A DNA stretch of 39,338 bases, taken from Marinobacter sp. (GTDB taxonomy: Bacteria > Pseudomonadota > Gammaproteobacteria > Pseudomonadales > Oleiphilaceae). Below the pieces are notes generated by a model, which worked only from the letters and a program-made list of their open reading frames with translations, made no database searches and was not told the origin of the DNA. Both the position numbers and the translations under genes were made by a program. The stretch covers positions 1-39,338 of the forward strand of contig JAIUMV010000030.1 in the NCBI GenBank assembly GCA_022565395.1, in the 5' to 3' direction. The first letter of the stretch is position 1; every line of letters begins with the position of its first letter. This document shows positions 7,496 to 17,244 of the stretch, one piece after another.

Positions 7496-8587
7496 TCAGA
7501 CGTTAAAGCGGAAGTGGATGACATCGCCGTCCTGGACGATGTATTCCTTGCCTTCCAGGCGCCACTTGCCTGCGTCTTTGGCACCGGCTTCTCCGTTGTA
7601 CTTGACGAAATCCTCGTAGCCGATCACTTCGGCACGGATAAAGCCCCGCTCAAAGTCGGTGTGGATAACGCCCGCTGCCTGAGGGGCGGTGGCGCCGACT
7701 TTGACGGTCCAGGCGCGGACTTCTTTAACGCCCGCAGTGAAGTAGGTTTGCAGGCCGAGCAGGGCATAACCGGCACGGATTACACGGTCAAGGCCGGGCT
7801 CGCCCATGCCCATTTCGTCCAGAAACATGCTCTTTTCCTCATCTTCAAGCTCGGAGATTTCGGCCTCCAGCTTGTTGCAGATGGGAACGACAATGGCGTT
7901 CTCGCTGGCTGCGATTTCCCGTACCTTGTCCAGGTGCGGGTTGTTCTCGAAGCCGTCTTCATTGACGTTGGCAATGTACATGGTGGGCTTGATGGTGAGC
8001 AGGCACAGCTCACGGATCAGGGCCAGCTGGTCCTTGTTCAGCGCCATACTGCGTACCGGCTTGCCTTCATTCAGCACGGGCAGCAGTTTCTCAAACATGT
8101 CCAGTTGGGCTTTGGCTTCTTTGTCGCCACTTTTTGCAACGCGCTGGACGCGCTTGATGGCTTTTTCGACCGTATCCAGATCCGCCAGGGCAAGCTCGGT
8201 ATTGATGATTTCAATATCGGCGGCGGGGTCCACCTTGTTGGCGACGTGAATCACGTTGCCATCTTCAAAACAGCGCACCACATGGGCGATGGCGTCGGTC
8301 TGGCGGATGTTGGCCAGAAACTGGTTGCCCAGACCTTCACCCTTGGAGGCGCCAGCCACCAGGCCGGCGATATCCACGAACTCCATGGTGGTGGCGATCA
8401 CCTTCTGCGGCTTGACGATCTCGGCCAGCTTGTTGAGCCGCGGATCGGGCATGGCGACGACGCCGGCATTGGGCTCAATGGTGCAGAAAGGAAAGTTCTC
8501 TGCGCCAATGCCCGCCTTGGTGAGGGCGTTGAACAGGGTGGATTTGCCGACGTTGGGCAGGCCAACGATGCCACAGTTAAAACCCAT
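7496..8587 (-). CDS. ychF: Redox-regulated ATPase / ribosome-binding GTPase-like protein YchF
   Basis: The 363-residue protein is full-length YchF, an OBG-family P-loop protein that prefers ATP, binds ribosomes and responds to oxidative stress. It shows G1 GLPNVGKST near residue 8, switch region FCTIEPN, G3 [17 protein letters not shown], the YchF-type NVNEDG in place of the NKxD motif, and a C-terminal TGS domain (ending [16 protein letters not shown]). I chose the ATG at 8587 because [11 protein letters not shown] is the family's normal start and AGAGG lies seven bases upstream; the frame opens earlier at 8608. It follows pth in the same direction, as in Pseudomonas. Confidence 0.96.
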   Translation of the reverse strand: MGFNCGIVGLPNVGKSTLFNALTKAGIGAENFPFCTIEPNAGVVAMPDPRLNKLAEIVKPQKVIATTMEFVDIAGLVAGASKGEGLGNQFLANIRQTDAIAHVVRCFEDGNVIHVANKVDPAADIEIINTELALADLDTVEKAIKRVQRVAKSGDKEAKAQLDMFEKLLPVLNEGKPVRSMALNKDQLALIRELCLLTIKPTMYIANVNEDGFENNPHLDKVREIAASENAIVVPICNKLEAEISELEDEEKSMFLDEMGMGEPGLDRVIRAGYALLGLQTYFTAGVKEVRAWTVKVGATAPQAAGVIHTDFERGFIRAEVIGYEDFVKYNGEAGAKDAGKWRLEGKEYIVQDGDVIHFRFNV

Positions 8588-8684
8588 GAGGTGCCTCTGG
8601 AAAGTCAAAAAATGTTGAGGGCGGATTATACCGGTCTGGCGAGGGTGGTGCGAGGACGATCTTCGGCAGGTGTATTCTGGCCGG

Positions 8685-9269
8685 CTATGCCTTGAAGCTG
8701 TGCAGTCGGTTCATGGCCTGAGGCAGTTTGCCGGATGCGGCATCGGGGAGTACCCGCAGGGCTTCGTCAATGACAGCTTGCAGCTGTTCACCTTCCTGTT
8801 TGCCGATCCGGCCCAGCACGTAGTTGGTTACCTGGCGGCTGTCGCCGGGGTGGCCGATGCCCACGCGCAGGCGGTGAAAATGGTTGCCGCCCAGGTGGGC
8901 GATAGTATCCCGCAGGCCGTTGTGACCACCGTGGCCGCCACCTTGCTTCAGCTTGGCGGTGCCAGGCGGCAGGTCCAGCTCGTCATGCACCACCAGAACC
9001 TGTTCGGGTGTGATCTTGTAGAAGTCCGCCAGCGCCTTGATAGCCAGGCCGCTGCGATTCATATAGGTGGAGGGATTGAGCAGGTGCAGGTCTAATCCCT
9101 GCCAGTTGATGCGGGCATAGAGCCCGTGGAACTTTTTATCCGGTCTTAGCGACTGGCCCGCATCGCGGGCCAGTGCTTCAACAAAGAGGGCACCGGCATT
9201 ATGGCGGGTGTTTTCATAGTCTGAACCGGGATTACCCAGGCCCACCACCATGAGAATTGACTGTGCCAT
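8685..9269 (-). CDS. pth: Peptidyl-tRNA hydrolase
   Basis: This 194-residue enzyme frees tRNA from peptidyl-tRNA that drops off ribosomes. It has the family start [21 protein letters not shown] with the catalytic histidine in TRHNAG, the conserved [11 protein letters not shown] and [11 protein letters not shown] segments, and normal length. It lies 24 bases after rplY and upstream of ychF on the minus strand, the usual gammaproteobacterial order, so the three are probably one transcription unit. Confidence 0.96.
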   Translation of the reverse strand: MAQSILMVVGLGNPGSDYENTRHNAGALFVEALARDAGQSLRPDKKFHGLYARINWQGLDLHLLNPSTYMNRSGLAIKALADFYKITPEQVLVVHDELDLPPGTAKLKQGGGHGGHNGLRDTIAHLGGNHFHRLRVGIGHPGDSRQVTNYVLGRIGKQEGEQLQAVIDEALRVLPDAASGKLPQAMNRLHSFKA

Positions 9270-9293
9270 AAGCCGTCTGCCCCAGGCGCGGGA

Positions 9294-9923
9294 TTACTCT
9301 GCGCCTTCTTCGCCTTCTTCAGCTTCGTCTGCCTTGGCGCCTTTCGGCTTGTGCACGGCAGCAACCGGCAGGTCGTGGTCAGCACCTTGTTGCAGGGATG
9401 CAGAACGCACGCCTTTAGGCAGCTTCAGGTCGCTCAGGTGAATGACCTGATCCATCTCCACGTCCATCAGGTCAACTTCGATGAACTCAGGCAGATCCTG
9501 CGGCAGACAGATGATTTCAACTTCAGTCATCTGGTGAGAAACAACACCGCCCTGCAGTTTAACGACCGGCGCCTTGTCTTCATTGATGAAGTGCAGCGGT
9601 ACGTTAACGTGGATTTCGTGCTTGCTGTCTACGCGGAGGAAGTCAGCGTGAGTGAACAGCGGCTTGTACGGGTGGCGTTGCATGTCCTTGATGATGACGG
9701 ACTCTTTTTTGCCTTCCACGTTCAGGGTCAGGATGTGAGAGAAGAAAGCTTCAGTCTCGGTTGCCTTGGCCAGGTCTTTCTGTGGGATAGAGATGGCCAG
9801 CGGCTCTTTGTCGCCACCGTAGATGATGGCTGGTACTTTACCTTCATCGCGACGCAGGCGGCGGCTCGCACCTTTGCCCTGATCGTTGCGAAGGAATGCG
9901 TCGAGTGCAAATTCCTGGGACAT
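9294..9923 (-). CDS. rplY: 50S ribosomal protein L25 (long Ctc form)
   Basis: The 209-residue protein is the long L25/Ctc form: an N-terminal 5S-rRNA-binding L25 domain (ASRRLRRDEGKVPAIIYGG, through about residue 95) plus a C-terminal beta domain (LPQDLPEFIEVDL, HLSDLKLPKGV) and an acidic alanine-glutamate tail. E. coli has only the short form; Pseudomonas-type genomes have this long one. I chose the ATG at 9923 (MSQEFALDAFLR) because TGAGG precedes it, although the frame is open to 9944. A terminator hairpin separates it from prs, so it probably has its own promoter in 9924-10014. Confidence 0.95.
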   Translation of the reverse strand: MSQEFALDAFLRNDQGKGASRRLRRDEGKVPAIIYGGDKEPLAISIPQKDLAKATETEAFFSHILTLNVEGKKESVIIKDMQRHPYKPLFTHADFLRVDSKHEIHVNVPLHFINEDKAPVVKLQGGVVSHQMTEVEIICLPQDLPEFIEVDLMDVEMDQVIHLSDLKLPKGVRSASLQQGADHDLPVAAVHKPKGAKADEAEEGEEGAE

Positions 9924-10014
9924 GATTATTACCTCAGTAGTCACCCGGAGGGCCCGCGACCAGGCTGATTTCCGGGTGTTTCTTTAAGTCCCGGCGAAGT
10001 GACCGGGGGTTAAA

Positions 10015-10054
10015 CGAACCGGGAGCGCCTGAGTGATCGGGCGCTCCCGGTTCG
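10015..10054 (-). terminator. Strong hairpin terminator downstream of prs
   Basis: CGAACCGGGAGCGCC (10015-10029) and GGCGCTCCCGGTTCG (10040-10054) form a perfect 15-bp stem with a ten-base loop. In the minus-strand transcript the stem starts 28 bases after the prs stop and is followed by UUUAA. It should end or attenuate prs transcription before rplY. The U-tract is short, so read-through is possible. Confidence 0.75.
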
Positions 10055-10082
10055 GAATCTTGTCGCTCAAGTCTGGGACGAA

Positions 10083-11030
10083 TTATTCGTCAAACATGGC
10101 GCTGATGGACTCTTCGTTGCTGACGCGACGAATGGATTCTGCCAGCAGGCCAGCCATACCGAGGACGCGGATTCTATCACATTCGCGCGCCTTGTCACCC
10201 AGCGGGATGGTGTCGCACACCACCAGTTCATCCAGTTCTGAGGCATTGATGTTCTCAATGGCCGGCCCAGACAGGACAGGGTGGGTAATGTAGGCCACAA
10301 CCCGCGCAGCGCCATGTTCTTTCAGGGCATTGGCGGCTTTGCACAGGGTGCCGGCGGTATCCACAATGTCATCCACCAGGATACAGGTCTTGTCTTTGAC
10401 ATCACCGATGATGTGCATGACCTGAGAGACATTGGCTCGTGGGCGGCGCTTGTCGATGATGGCCAGGTCGGCATCATTCAGGCGCTTGGCCACAGCGCGG
10501 GCGCGGACAACGCCGCCTACGTCTGGCGATACGACAACAAAGTTTTCGAAGCGCTGCTTCTCGATATCGTCCAGCAGTACCGGGGTGGCATAGATGTTGT
10601 CCACCGGGATATCAAAGAACCCCTGAATCTGGTCAGCGTGCAGGTCAACGGTCAGCACCCGGTCAACGCCGGTGCTGGTGACCATGTCTGCAACCACTTT
10701 GGCGCTGATGGCAACCCGGGTGGAACGCACGCGGCGATCCTGGCGGGCGTAGCCGTAGTAGGGGATAACGGCGGTGATCCGGGTGGCTGATGCACGGCGC
10801 AGGGCGTCCGCCATGATGATCAGCTCCATCAGGTTATCGTTAGTGGGATAACAGGTGGGCTGAATGACGAAGACGTCATGGCCCCGGACATTTTCGTTGA
10901 TCTCAACGGTGGATTCGCCGTCGCTGAACTTGCCTACAGTGGCTTGGCCAAGGGGCATGTGCAGTTTCTGGGCAATGGCGCGCGCGAGTTCCGGGTGTGC
11001 ATTACCGGAGAAAATCATCAGTTTGGACAC
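10083..11030 (-). CDS. prs: Ribose-phosphate pyrophosphokinase (PRPP synthase)
   Basis: The 315-residue enzyme makes PRPP from ribose-5-phosphate and ATP, feeding nucleotide, histidine and NAD synthesis. It contains the conserved [30 protein letters not shown] and PRPP-binding loop [14 protein letters not shown] chose the GTG at 11030 (reading [10 protein letters not shown]) because it gives the exact E. coli length and has AGAAGGA upstream; the frame runs open further, through the tRNA gene to 11180, which cannot be coding. It lies 52 bases downstream of tRNA-Gln and ispE, the usual Pseudomonas order. Confidence 0.96.
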   Translation of the reverse strand: MSKLMIFSGNAHPELARAIAQKLHMPLGQATVGKFSDGESTVEINENVRGHDVFVIQPTCYPTNDNLMELIIMADALRRASATRITAVIPYYGYARQDRRVRSTRVAISAKVVADMVTSTGVDRVLTVDLHADQIQGFFDIPVDNIYATPVLLDDIEKQRFENFVVVSPDVGGVVRARAVAKRLNDADLAIIDKRRPRANVSQVMHIIGDVKDKTCILVDDIVDTAGTLCKAANALKEHGAARVVAYITHPVLSGPAIENINASELDELVVCDTIPLGDKARECDRIRVLGMAGLLAESIRRVSNEESISAMFDE

Positions 11031-11082
11031 GACGGCATCCTTCTCAGTATCAGCGGTTGATTCAGAGGGAATAGGAGATAGG

Positions 11083-11157
11083 TGGCTGGGGTGGTAGGAC
11101 TCGAACCTACGCATGACGGGATCAAAACCCGTTGCCTTACCACTTGGCGACACCCCA
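11083..11157 (-). tRNA. tRNA-Gln (anticodon UUG)
   Basis: On the minus strand a 75-base cloverleaf runs from TGGGGTG to CACCCCA, discriminator G and an encoded CCA end. The anticodon stem ACGGG/CCCGT encloses TTTTGAT, giving anticodon TTG, which reads CAA/CAG (glutamine). The T-arm reads GTAGGTTCGAGTCCTAC. It sits 19 bases after the ispE stop and 52 bases before prs, so it is probably cut out of a shared transcript. Its wobble uridine is of the type modified by MnmH, encoded in this window. Confidence 0.97.
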
Positions 11158-11176
11158 GTATCGTGCTCTTTCGGCA

Positions 11177-12034
11177 TCATCTTAGCTCAGTCAGCTGTTT
11201 GTGTAGAGGTGAATGGTTCACCCCTTTAGCTACGAACCCATCGATGCCGGAGGGTTTTCTTGCCCAGACTTGCCGGGCCTCGAATTCTGTAGGGAAACGC
11301 CCGAATATGCAAGCCCCGGTTCCGGTTAATCTTGCAGGTCCGAATTGTGATAGCCAGTTAAGGCTTTCCCTGACTTCTGGATACAGCATTGTCACTGTTT
11401 CCTCGCAGTCGTTTCGGTACCTCGAGGCGTGTCCCTCAAAAGCGGGCGCTATTTTCATTCTCGGGGTGTCCCTTGTCAACCCCTCCTGTGAAAAAATCAT
11501 GGCGGTGTTGATGTCGCATGCGGGTTTCAGCACCACAAACCAGTCCTCGGGAGGATCTGCTGGGGTCAGCTGTTCGCCCACGCCTTCGCCCCAGGCTGCC
11601 CGGCCGCGCACAAATACCGGCACATCTGCACCGAGGCTGAGCCCGATGGTCGCCAGTTCATCCAGTGGAAGGTTCAGCTGCCACAGCTGGTTCAGCGCCA
11701 GCAATGTGGTGGCCGCGTCGGAGCTGCCACCGCCTAAACCTCCGCCCATGGGCAGGCGTTTGTGCAGGGTAATGCGTACCCCGGCCAGAGGCTCAGCCTG
11801 CCGCGCTGCCAGGGCGCGGGCGGCGCGGACAATCAGGTTCTGCTCGGCAGGCACCTCCGCCAGCGCCGGTTGCAGGCTGATCTCGCCGGGTTGCCCGGTC
11901 AGTTCAAAGGTCAGTTCGTCGCCATAGTCTAGAAACTGGAACAGGGTTTGTAGCTCGTGATAGCCATCGGGGCGGCGCCCCACAATGTGCAGGAACAGGT
12001 TCAGCTTGGCGGGGGCTGGCAGGGTCAGGGCCAT
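11177..12034 (-). CDS. ispE: 4-diphosphocytidyl-2-C-methyl-D-erythritol kinase
   Basis: This 285-residue GHMP-family kinase phosphorylates CDP-methylerythritol in the non-mevalonate isoprenoid pathway. It shows the N-terminal [22 protein letters not shown] and the glycine-rich ATP loop [16 protein letters not shown], and ends with the late GHMP motif [10 protein letters not shown]. Start ATG at 12034 follows AAGGAG. It lies three bases after lolB, as in Pseudomonas, and is followed by tRNA-Gln. Confidence 0.96.
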   Translation of the reverse strand: MALTLPAPAKLNLFLHIVGRRPDGYHELQTLFQFLDYGDELTFELTGQPGEISLQPALAEVPAEQNLIVRAARALAARQAEPLAGVRITLHKRLPMGGGLGGGSSDAATTLLALNQLWQLNLPLDELATIGLSLGADVPVFVRGRAAWGEGVGEQLTPADPPEDWFVVLKPACDINTAMIFSQEGLTRDTPRMKIAPAFEGHASRYRNDCEETVTMLYPEVRESLNWLSQFGPARLTGTGACIFGRFPTEFEARQVWARKPSGIDGFVAKGVNHSPLHKQLTELR

Positions 12035-12037
12035 GGC

Positions 12038-12667
12038 TCAGGGCTCCTTGCGCCAGTCCGTGATGGCCAGGCGCACCATGCGGTCATCCTTCAACGCGGT
12101 CAGGCGGGCCGGTAGTGCCGGTTTATCCGTGATGAACTGGCGCCAGCGATCAATCCGTATCTCCCAGCCGTGTTGGCGGATAACCGTCAGCCGGTCCTCG
12201 TCGTCAAACAGCAGGCGATAATCACCGTCGGGTGAAGGCAGCCCTTTGACCCACCAGGTGAGGCTGTCGATGGGGAGTTGCCAGCCGGTTGCAGCCAGTA
12301 TCAGCGCTTCCGGATCATTGGAGTGGTAGGTCTCGCCGTTGGGCAGCGTGAGGCTGATGAAGCCCGGTACGCCCTTGAGTTCGGTGCGGCCCATGCCCAG
12401 CACAGCGGAGGACAGTAGCAGTTCGTAATGTTCATTCTGCTGGGTCCAGCGGTTGACCGAAGCGCTGGCGCTATCTCCGGGCTGTCGCACCGCCAGCTTG
12501 CCCTGCAGTTCCCAGTGGGTCAGCGCCATCAGGGCGAGGGTTGTCTCTGCCCAGTGCCGGGGTGGTTGTTCAGTCAGTCCGTCTGGCAGAGGGTCTGGTG
12601 GTTTGATGGCGCAAGCGCTGAGCAGCAAGCAGGCAAGCAACGCCACTGAGAATTTCAGATTGCTCAA
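12038..12667 (-). CDS. lolB: Outer-membrane lipoprotein insertion protein LolB
   Basis: The 209-residue lipoprotein receives lipoproteins from LolA and inserts them in the outer membrane. It has a lipoprotein signal peptide with lipobox LLSAC (modified Cys19) and the LolB body (HWELQGKLAVR, LSSAVLGMGRTELKG, a W-rich middle WWVKGLPSP). The start is a TTG at 12667 that overlaps the TPR gene's stop by four bases (TTGA), with GAGGAG nine bases upstream; no ATG exists before the signal peptide. Confidence 0.92.
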   Translation of the reverse strand: MSNLKFSVALLACLLLSACAIKPPDPLPDGLTEQPPRHWAETTLALMALTHWELQGKLAVRQPGDSASASVNRWTQQNEHYELLLSSAVLGMGRTELKGVPGFISLTLPNGETYHSNDPEALILAATGWQLPIDSLTWWVKGLPSPDGDYRLLFDDEDRLTVIRQHGWEIRIDRWRQFITDKPALPARLTALKDDRMVRLAITDWRKEP

Positions 12668-14412
12668 AACAGAGACTCCTCACCCAGACGCTGGATCGCC
12701 TCCAGTATGTGTCGATTACCGGGGTGCTCACGCAGACCGCGACGCCAGATAATCCGCGCCTGCTCCTGTTGCCCGGCAACCCAGAGGGCTTCGCCGTAGT
12801 GTGCGGCGATCTCGGGGTCCGGATAGGCTTCATAGGCCACCTGCAGATACTGCAGGGCTTTTTCCAGATTGCCCAGACGGAAATGAATCCAGCCGACACT
12901 GTCGAGAATGGCCGGATTCTCCGGGTCTAGCTCATGGGCACGCTCAATCAGTGCCAGGGCTTCGTCAAGGCGATCCGTGCGAATGGTAAGGATGTAGCCC
13001 AGCGCATTGAGGGCGACTGAGTTGTCGGGTTCCTGGTTCAGAATGGCGCGCAAGTCAGCTTCAGCCTCGTCGGTACGCTCAAAGCGGTCAAAGGCCATGG
13101 CGCGGGCATACAGCAGGTTGATGTCATCCGGGTGCTGTTGCAGCGCTTCACTGGCGGCGCCGAGAGCGTCCGCATGCTGCTCCTGCTCAGCCAGCAGGTT
13201 GACTTCTATCAGCCAGAAATTGCGGGCCTCGTCGGGCCGCAGTTGTCGCAACTCCCGCAGCTCCATCACGGCATCGTCCAGCTTGCCCAGTTCCGCTTGG
13301 AGGCGGGCCACCCTGGCCACAGCAGGCAGATAGTGGCCGCCATTGCCAACCAGGCGGTAGTGAATAACGGCGTCTTCCCGGCGGTCGGTGTTTTCGGCAA
13401 TCTGGCCAAGGTAGAAGTTGCTTTCATTAATGTGGTGATTGTTGTCCGCCAGCTCCTGCAGGTGGCGCTCCGCCAGGGCCTGTTCGCCATTTTCCAGTGC
13501 TACCAGGGCAAAGGACAGCTTCAGGCTGGGGTGCTCGGGAAACCGGCGCATCAGGCGCTCAAACTGGTCCTGGGCGGCCTGTAGCTGGCCATCATCAATC
13601 AAAGCGCGGCCATAGAGGGTGCCGAGCTGGCGGTTCTCCGGGTAGCGGCGGGCATACCGGCGCAAATGGGTAATAGCGCCTTCCCGGTCGCCACTACGAT
13701 AGAGCAGGTCACCGTAGAGAACCAGTGCGGGTTGATAGTGGGGGCGATCCTCCAGTAATGGCGCCAGGGTGGTCAGCGCGCCGGATACATCGCCGGTGTT
13801 TTTTTGCAGCAGGGCCTTGCCGTAACGTATTTCACGATTGCCGGGGTGGCGTTGTTGCAAATCGTGGTACAGCTTGAGCAGTTCAGTCTGATCGTCGTGA
13901 GGCAGGCCGGTAGCCAGTGCAGCAAGGTTATCAAAATCCGCATCCTCGCCCCGGGAGAGCAGGTACTCCATATGCTCCAGAGCGTCTTCATACTGCCGGC
14001 GCTTGATGTGCTGTATTGCACTGATGCGGTGTGCTTCCAGGCTGTTGGGGTTGACCTCCAGCCATAGGCTGGCCAGCTGCCGCTGGGCGTTGTCGGCATT
14101 GAGGGACTGGGCAATATGCATGGCGCGGCGAATAACGCCCTGGTCGCGGGACTGCTTGGCCGCTTCAACGTAATTTACCAGAGTTACATCGAACCGCCCC
14201 CGCTGTACGGCGATATCTGCTGCCAGCAGCAGGAACAGGGTTTCGGTATCGAATTCCGCGTATTGGATTTCTGATGCTGTCTGGGAGGCAACCGGAGTCG
14301 CCGCGGGTGCCGGTTCAGGCGTATCAGCCTGTGAAGGCCCAGAGAGCATGGAGCAGCCCTGCAGGGAGGCGCCGAGCAGGCCCGCGGCCAGTAGCCAAGC
14401 AATCTGTCTCAT
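12664..14412 (-). CDS. TPR-repeat lipoprotein
   Basis: The 582-residue protein starts with a lipoprotein signal peptide (MRQIAWLLAAGLLGASLQGC, lipobox LQGC, Cys20), followed by a proline/alanine-rich linker and then a long array of tetratricopeptide repeats filling the rest (for example ALNALGYILTIRTDRLDEAL and ILDSVGWIHFRLGNLEKAL near the end). It is an envelope-anchored scaffold protein; the equivalent gene precedes lolB in Pseudomonas. Its exact role is not known to me. It overlaps lolB by four bases and is transcribed divergently from hemA. Confidence 0.85.
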   Translation of the reverse strand: MRQIAWLLAAGLLGASLQGCSMLSGPSQADTPEPAPAATPVASQTASEIQYAEFDTETLFLLLAADIAVQRGRFDVTLVNYVEAAKQSRDQGVIRRAMHIAQSLNADNAQRQLASLWLEVNPNSLEAHRISAIQHIKRRQYEDALEHMEYLLSRGEDADFDNLAALATGLPHDDQTELLKLYHDLQQRHPGNREIRYGKALLQKNTGDVSGALTTLAPLLEDRPHYQPALVLYGDLLYRSGDREGAITHLRRYARRYPENRQLGTLYGRALIDDGQLQAAQDQFERLMRRFPEHPSLKLSFALVALENGEQALAERHLQELADNNHHINESNFYLGQIAENTDRREDAVIHYRLVGNGGHYLPAVARVARLQAELGKLDDAVMELRELRQLRPDEARNFWLIEVNLLAEQEQHADALGAASEALQQHPDDINLLYARAMAFDRFERTDEAEADLRAILNQEPDNSVALNALGYILTIRTDRLDEALALIERAHELDPENPAILDSVGWIHFRLGNLEKALQYLQVAYEAYPDPEIAAHYGEALWVAGQQEQARIIWRRGLREHPGNRHILEAIQRLGEESLF

Positions 14413-14563
14413 GAAGTATCCGTCGCTGGGTAATGGGCGCCACCATGACCTCAGTCAACTCAATCTGGTGGCGTGGCCTTATCATGGCATAAGCGCGGGT
14501 GCTTGCCCAACCTCCAGACCACCTCAGTGAATACCGCTAAATAACGGCGGTCGGGTGGCGGTG

Positions 14564-14610
14564 GGCGGCCGCAGCCGGTAAAATAGCGTTTTACTAGAAG
14601 GCCGGCCGCC
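14564..14610 (+). promoter_or_regulatory. Nested hairpin in the hemA leader
   Basis: GGCGGCCG (14564-14571) pairs with CGGCCGCC (14603-14610), and inside it GTAAAA (14578-14583) pairs with TTTTAC (14589-14594) around TAGCG. The structure ends 45 bases before the hemA start. The inner left arm also contains TAAAAT, a plausible -10 box, so this could be a promoter with dyad symmetry or a leader structure. Function is not shown by sequence. Confidence 0.4.
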
Positions 14611-14655
14611 GCTGGGCGTTGCAGGCACTGAGAGAGACACTCGTCTTAGCCGTTG

Positions 14656-16026
14656 ATGACGCTGATAACACTTGGGATCAACCACAAGACCGCGCCGCTG
14701 GAAATGCGGGAGCGCGTCGCCTTTACCCCGGAACGCATGGGGGAGGCCCTTGTGGGTGTGCGGCAGGTGCCCGGCGTGAGCGAAGCGGCCATACTCTCCA
14801 CCTGTAACCGTACCGAACTTTACCTGGCGGCTGAGGGTGCCTGCATTCAGCGCGTCATGGACTGGCTGGCGACTTTTCATGGCCTGGATGCGGTCGAGCT
14901 GCGGGGTTTCAGTTACAACTACCGGGACGCCGACACCGTACGACACATGATGCGGGTTGCCTGCGGCCTGGATTCCATGGTGCTGGGCGAGCCGCAAATT
15001 CTCGGGCAGCTCAAGGACGCCTATGCCCAGGCTCGGGAATATGGAGCCACCGGAGGCCTGTTGTCGCGGCTGTTTGAGCAGAGCTTCTCGGTAGCCAAGC
15101 GTGTACGCACCAACACCGCCATCGGCGAAAACCCGGTATCCGTGGCCTATGCGGCAGTCAGCATGGCGCGGCATATTTTTGCTGATATGTCCCGCAACAG
15201 TGCCCTGTTGATCGGCGCGGGTAACACTATGGAGCTGGTGGCCCGGCACCTGCGGGATGCGGGCGTAAAGGATATTCTGGTGGCCAACCGCACGCTGGAG
15301 CGGGCTCAGGCGCTGGCATCCCAGTACGGTGGGCGGGGTATCGTGCTCAGTGAACTGCATCAGCATCTACCCCATGCCGATATTATTATTTCCTCTACCG
15401 CCGCCCCGTTACCCATCCTGGGCAAGGGTGCCGTAGAGCGTGCCCTGAAGCAGCGTAAACACCGTCCCTATTTTATGGTGGATATTGCTGTCCCCCGGGA
15501 TATAGAGCCGGAAGTGGGTGAACTCGCGGACGTCTACCTTTATACCGTTGATGACCTTCATCAGGTGGTGCAGGAAAACGTACGTTCCCGTGAGGGTGCT
15601 GCCCAGGAGGCTGAACACCTGATTCAGGCTGGCGCGGAAGAATTCCTTTCCCAGTTACGAGCCCTGGACGCTGTGGCTACATTGAAACAATTCCGCGAGC
15701 GGGCCGAGCGCCTGCGTGACATTGAAGTGGACCGCGCCATGCGCGCCCTGCGTAACGGCGGTAACCCGGAAGAGCTGCTGCGCACCCTGGCCCGTGGACT
15801 GACCAATAAACTACTGCATGAGCCTTCTGTGCAGGTGCGCCGTGCCACGGCCGAAGGTCGGGTAGAGGTAACCGATTGGCTGCGTGAACTGCACCAGCTG
15901 GACGCCTTCGAAGGCCGCCCTCAGCTGACACCGGCAGGTGATGGCAAACCGGCCCTCACGCTTATAGAAAACCCCACGGCGGACACCCCGCCGGGCAAGC
16001 TGGCATCCCCCCCGGGCAAGCGATGA
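14656..16026 (+). CDS. hemA: Glutamyl-tRNA reductase
   Basis: The 456-residue enzyme reduces glutamyl-tRNA(Glu) to glutamate-1-semialdehyde, the first step of tetrapyrrole synthesis in most bacteria. It contains the start [14 protein letters not shown], catalytic Cys50 in STCNRTELY, the segment [15 protein letters not shown], an NADPH motif ([15 protein letters not shown]) and a C-terminal dimerisation helix region. I chose the ATG at 14656 to match the E. coli start; a TTG directly precedes it. The tail beyond about residue 420 is a poorly conserved proline-rich extension. It is followed by prfA and prmC, the classic arrangement. Confidence 0.96.
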   Translation: MTLITLGINHKTAPLEMRERVAFTPERMGEALVGVRQVPGVSEAAILSTCNRTELYLAAEGACIQRVMDWLATFHGLDAVELRGFSYNYRDADTVRHMMRVACGLDSMVLGEPQILGQLKDAYAQAREYGATGGLLSRLFEQSFSVAKRVRTNTAIGENPVSVAYAAVSMARHIFADMSRNSALLIGAGNTMELVARHLRDAGVKDILVANRTLERAQALASQYGGRGIVLSELHQHLPHADIIISSTAAPLPILGKGAVERALKQRKHRPYFMVDIAVPRDIEPEVGELADVYLYTVDDLHQVVQENVRSREGAAQEAEHLIQAGAEEFLSQLRALDAVATLKQFRERAERLRDIEVDRAMRALRNGGNPEELLRTLARGLTNKLLHEPSVQVRRATAEGRVEVTDWLRELHQLDAFEGRPQLTPAGDGKPALTLIENPTADTPPGKLASPPGKR

Positions 16027-16158
16027 TCAATTCGTCTGTTGCTGCTCCCCGTAACCCGTTAGTATGCTCCGCCGTGGCTGCTACTGTGGTCTAGCGACTT
16101 TTATCATCCTGCTGTTTTCCTGGCTCGCCGCTCTATTCCTGTTATTCAGAGGTTCGTT

Positions 16159-17244
16159 ATGAAGCCTTCTATCCAGAACAAGCTTGATACCTTGCTGGAC
16201 CGTTTTGAAGAGGTCAGCGCCCTGCTCAGCGAGCAGTCTGTGATTGCTGATCAGCAGCAGTTCCGCGAGCTGTCCCGGGAGTTTGCGGAAATTGATCCGG
16301 TCGTGAAATGCTACCGCCAGTACCGTGCAGCCCTGGCTGATCAGGCAACGGCGGAAGAGCTGATCCGTGATGGCGATGCAGATATGCGGGCCATGGGAGA
16401 GCAGGAGCTGGAGGAGTCCCGTGAACAGGTAGCTGATCTGGACGCGGAGCTGCAGCGCCTGATGCTGCCCCGGGACCCCAACGACAACAAGAGTGTGTTT
16501 CTGGAAGTGCGTGCAGGTACCGGTGGCGACGAAGCGGCCATCTTTGCCGGTGACCTGTTCCGCATGTACAGCCGCTACGCGGAGCGCCGCCGCTGGCAGG
16601 TGGAGGTGATCAGTGAGAGCCCGGGTGAACACGGCGGCTACAAGGAAATCATCAGTCGGGTGGCGGGTGAGGGGGTTTATGGTGCTCTCAAGTTTGAGTC
16701 CGGCGCCCACCGGGTACAGCGGGTGCCTGAAACCGAATCCCAAGGGCGTATCCACACCTCCGCCTGCACGGTGGCGGTGATGCCAGAGGCTGATGAGTCA
16801 GAGGCTATCGAAATCAACAAGGCAGACCTGCGCATTGACACCTACCGCTCATCCGGTGCCGGTGGTCAGCACGTTAACAAAACCGACTCTGCCATTCGCA
16901 TTACCCACTTGCCGACGGGGATTGTGGTGGAGTGTCAGGAAGAACGCTCGCAGCACAAAAACCGCGCCAAGGCCATGAGCCTGCTGGCCTCGCGCCTGCA
17001 GAACGCGGAGCAGGAGCGCCAGGCCCAGGCTCAGGCGGCGACCCGTAAAAGCCTGGTGGGTAGCGGTGACCGGTCTGAGCGTATCCGCACCTATAACTTT
17101 CCCCAGGGGCGAGTGACAGATCACCGTATAAACCTCACTCTGTATAAGCTGGACGAGGTTATTGCCGGCGATCTGGACCCGGTGCTGCAACCCCTGCAAC
17201 AGGAATATCAGGCCGAATTGCTGGCCGGAATGGCGGATGACTGA
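16159..17244 (+). CDS. prfA: Peptide chain release factor 1
   Basis: The 361-residue factor recognises UAA and UAG and triggers peptide release. It shows the domain 3 motif [18 protein letters not shown], the GGQ motif at residues 235-237 ([14 protein letters not shown]), whose glutamine is methylated by PrmC, and NYPQ-like [11 protein letters not shown]. Normal length. It overlaps prmC by eight bases, coupling the factor to its methyltransferase. Confidence 0.97.
   Translation: MKPSIQNKLDTLLDRFEEVSALLSEQSVIADQQQFRELSREFAEIDPVVKCYRQYRAALADQATAEELIRDGDADMRAMGEQELEESREQVADLDAELQRLMLPRDPNDNKSVFLEVRAGTGGDEAAIFAGDLFRMYSRYAERRRWQVEVISESPGEHGGYKEIISRVAGEGVYGALKFESGAHRVQRVPETESQGRIHTSACTVAVMPEADESEAIEINKADLRIDTYRSSGAGGQHVNKTDSAIRITHLPTGIVVECQEERSQHKNRAKAMSLLASRLQNAEQERQAQAQAATRKSLVGSGDRSERIRTYNFPQGRVTDHRINLTLYKLDEVIAGDLDPVLQPLQQEYQAELLAGMADD

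Noticed and set aside
7514-8695. Long open frame opposite ychF
   Set aside because: It mirrors the highly conserved ychF gene on the other strand; its sequence is low-complexity and has no recognisable motif or ribosome site. It is a codon-bias shadow.
11031-11180. Longer N-terminus for Prs
   Set aside because: The open frame runs through the tRNA gene; family length and the ribosome site support the GTG at 11030.
11082-11927. Plus-strand open frame over tRNA-Gln and ispE
   Set aside because: It crosses a tRNA gene and mirrors ispE; not a gene.
14524-15366. Open frame opposite hemA
   Set aside because: Antisense to the well-conserved hemA; composition typical of a GC-rich shadow frame, no motif.
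16081-16755. Minus-strand open frame over prfA
   Set aside because: Antisense to the conserved start of prfA; no supporting features.
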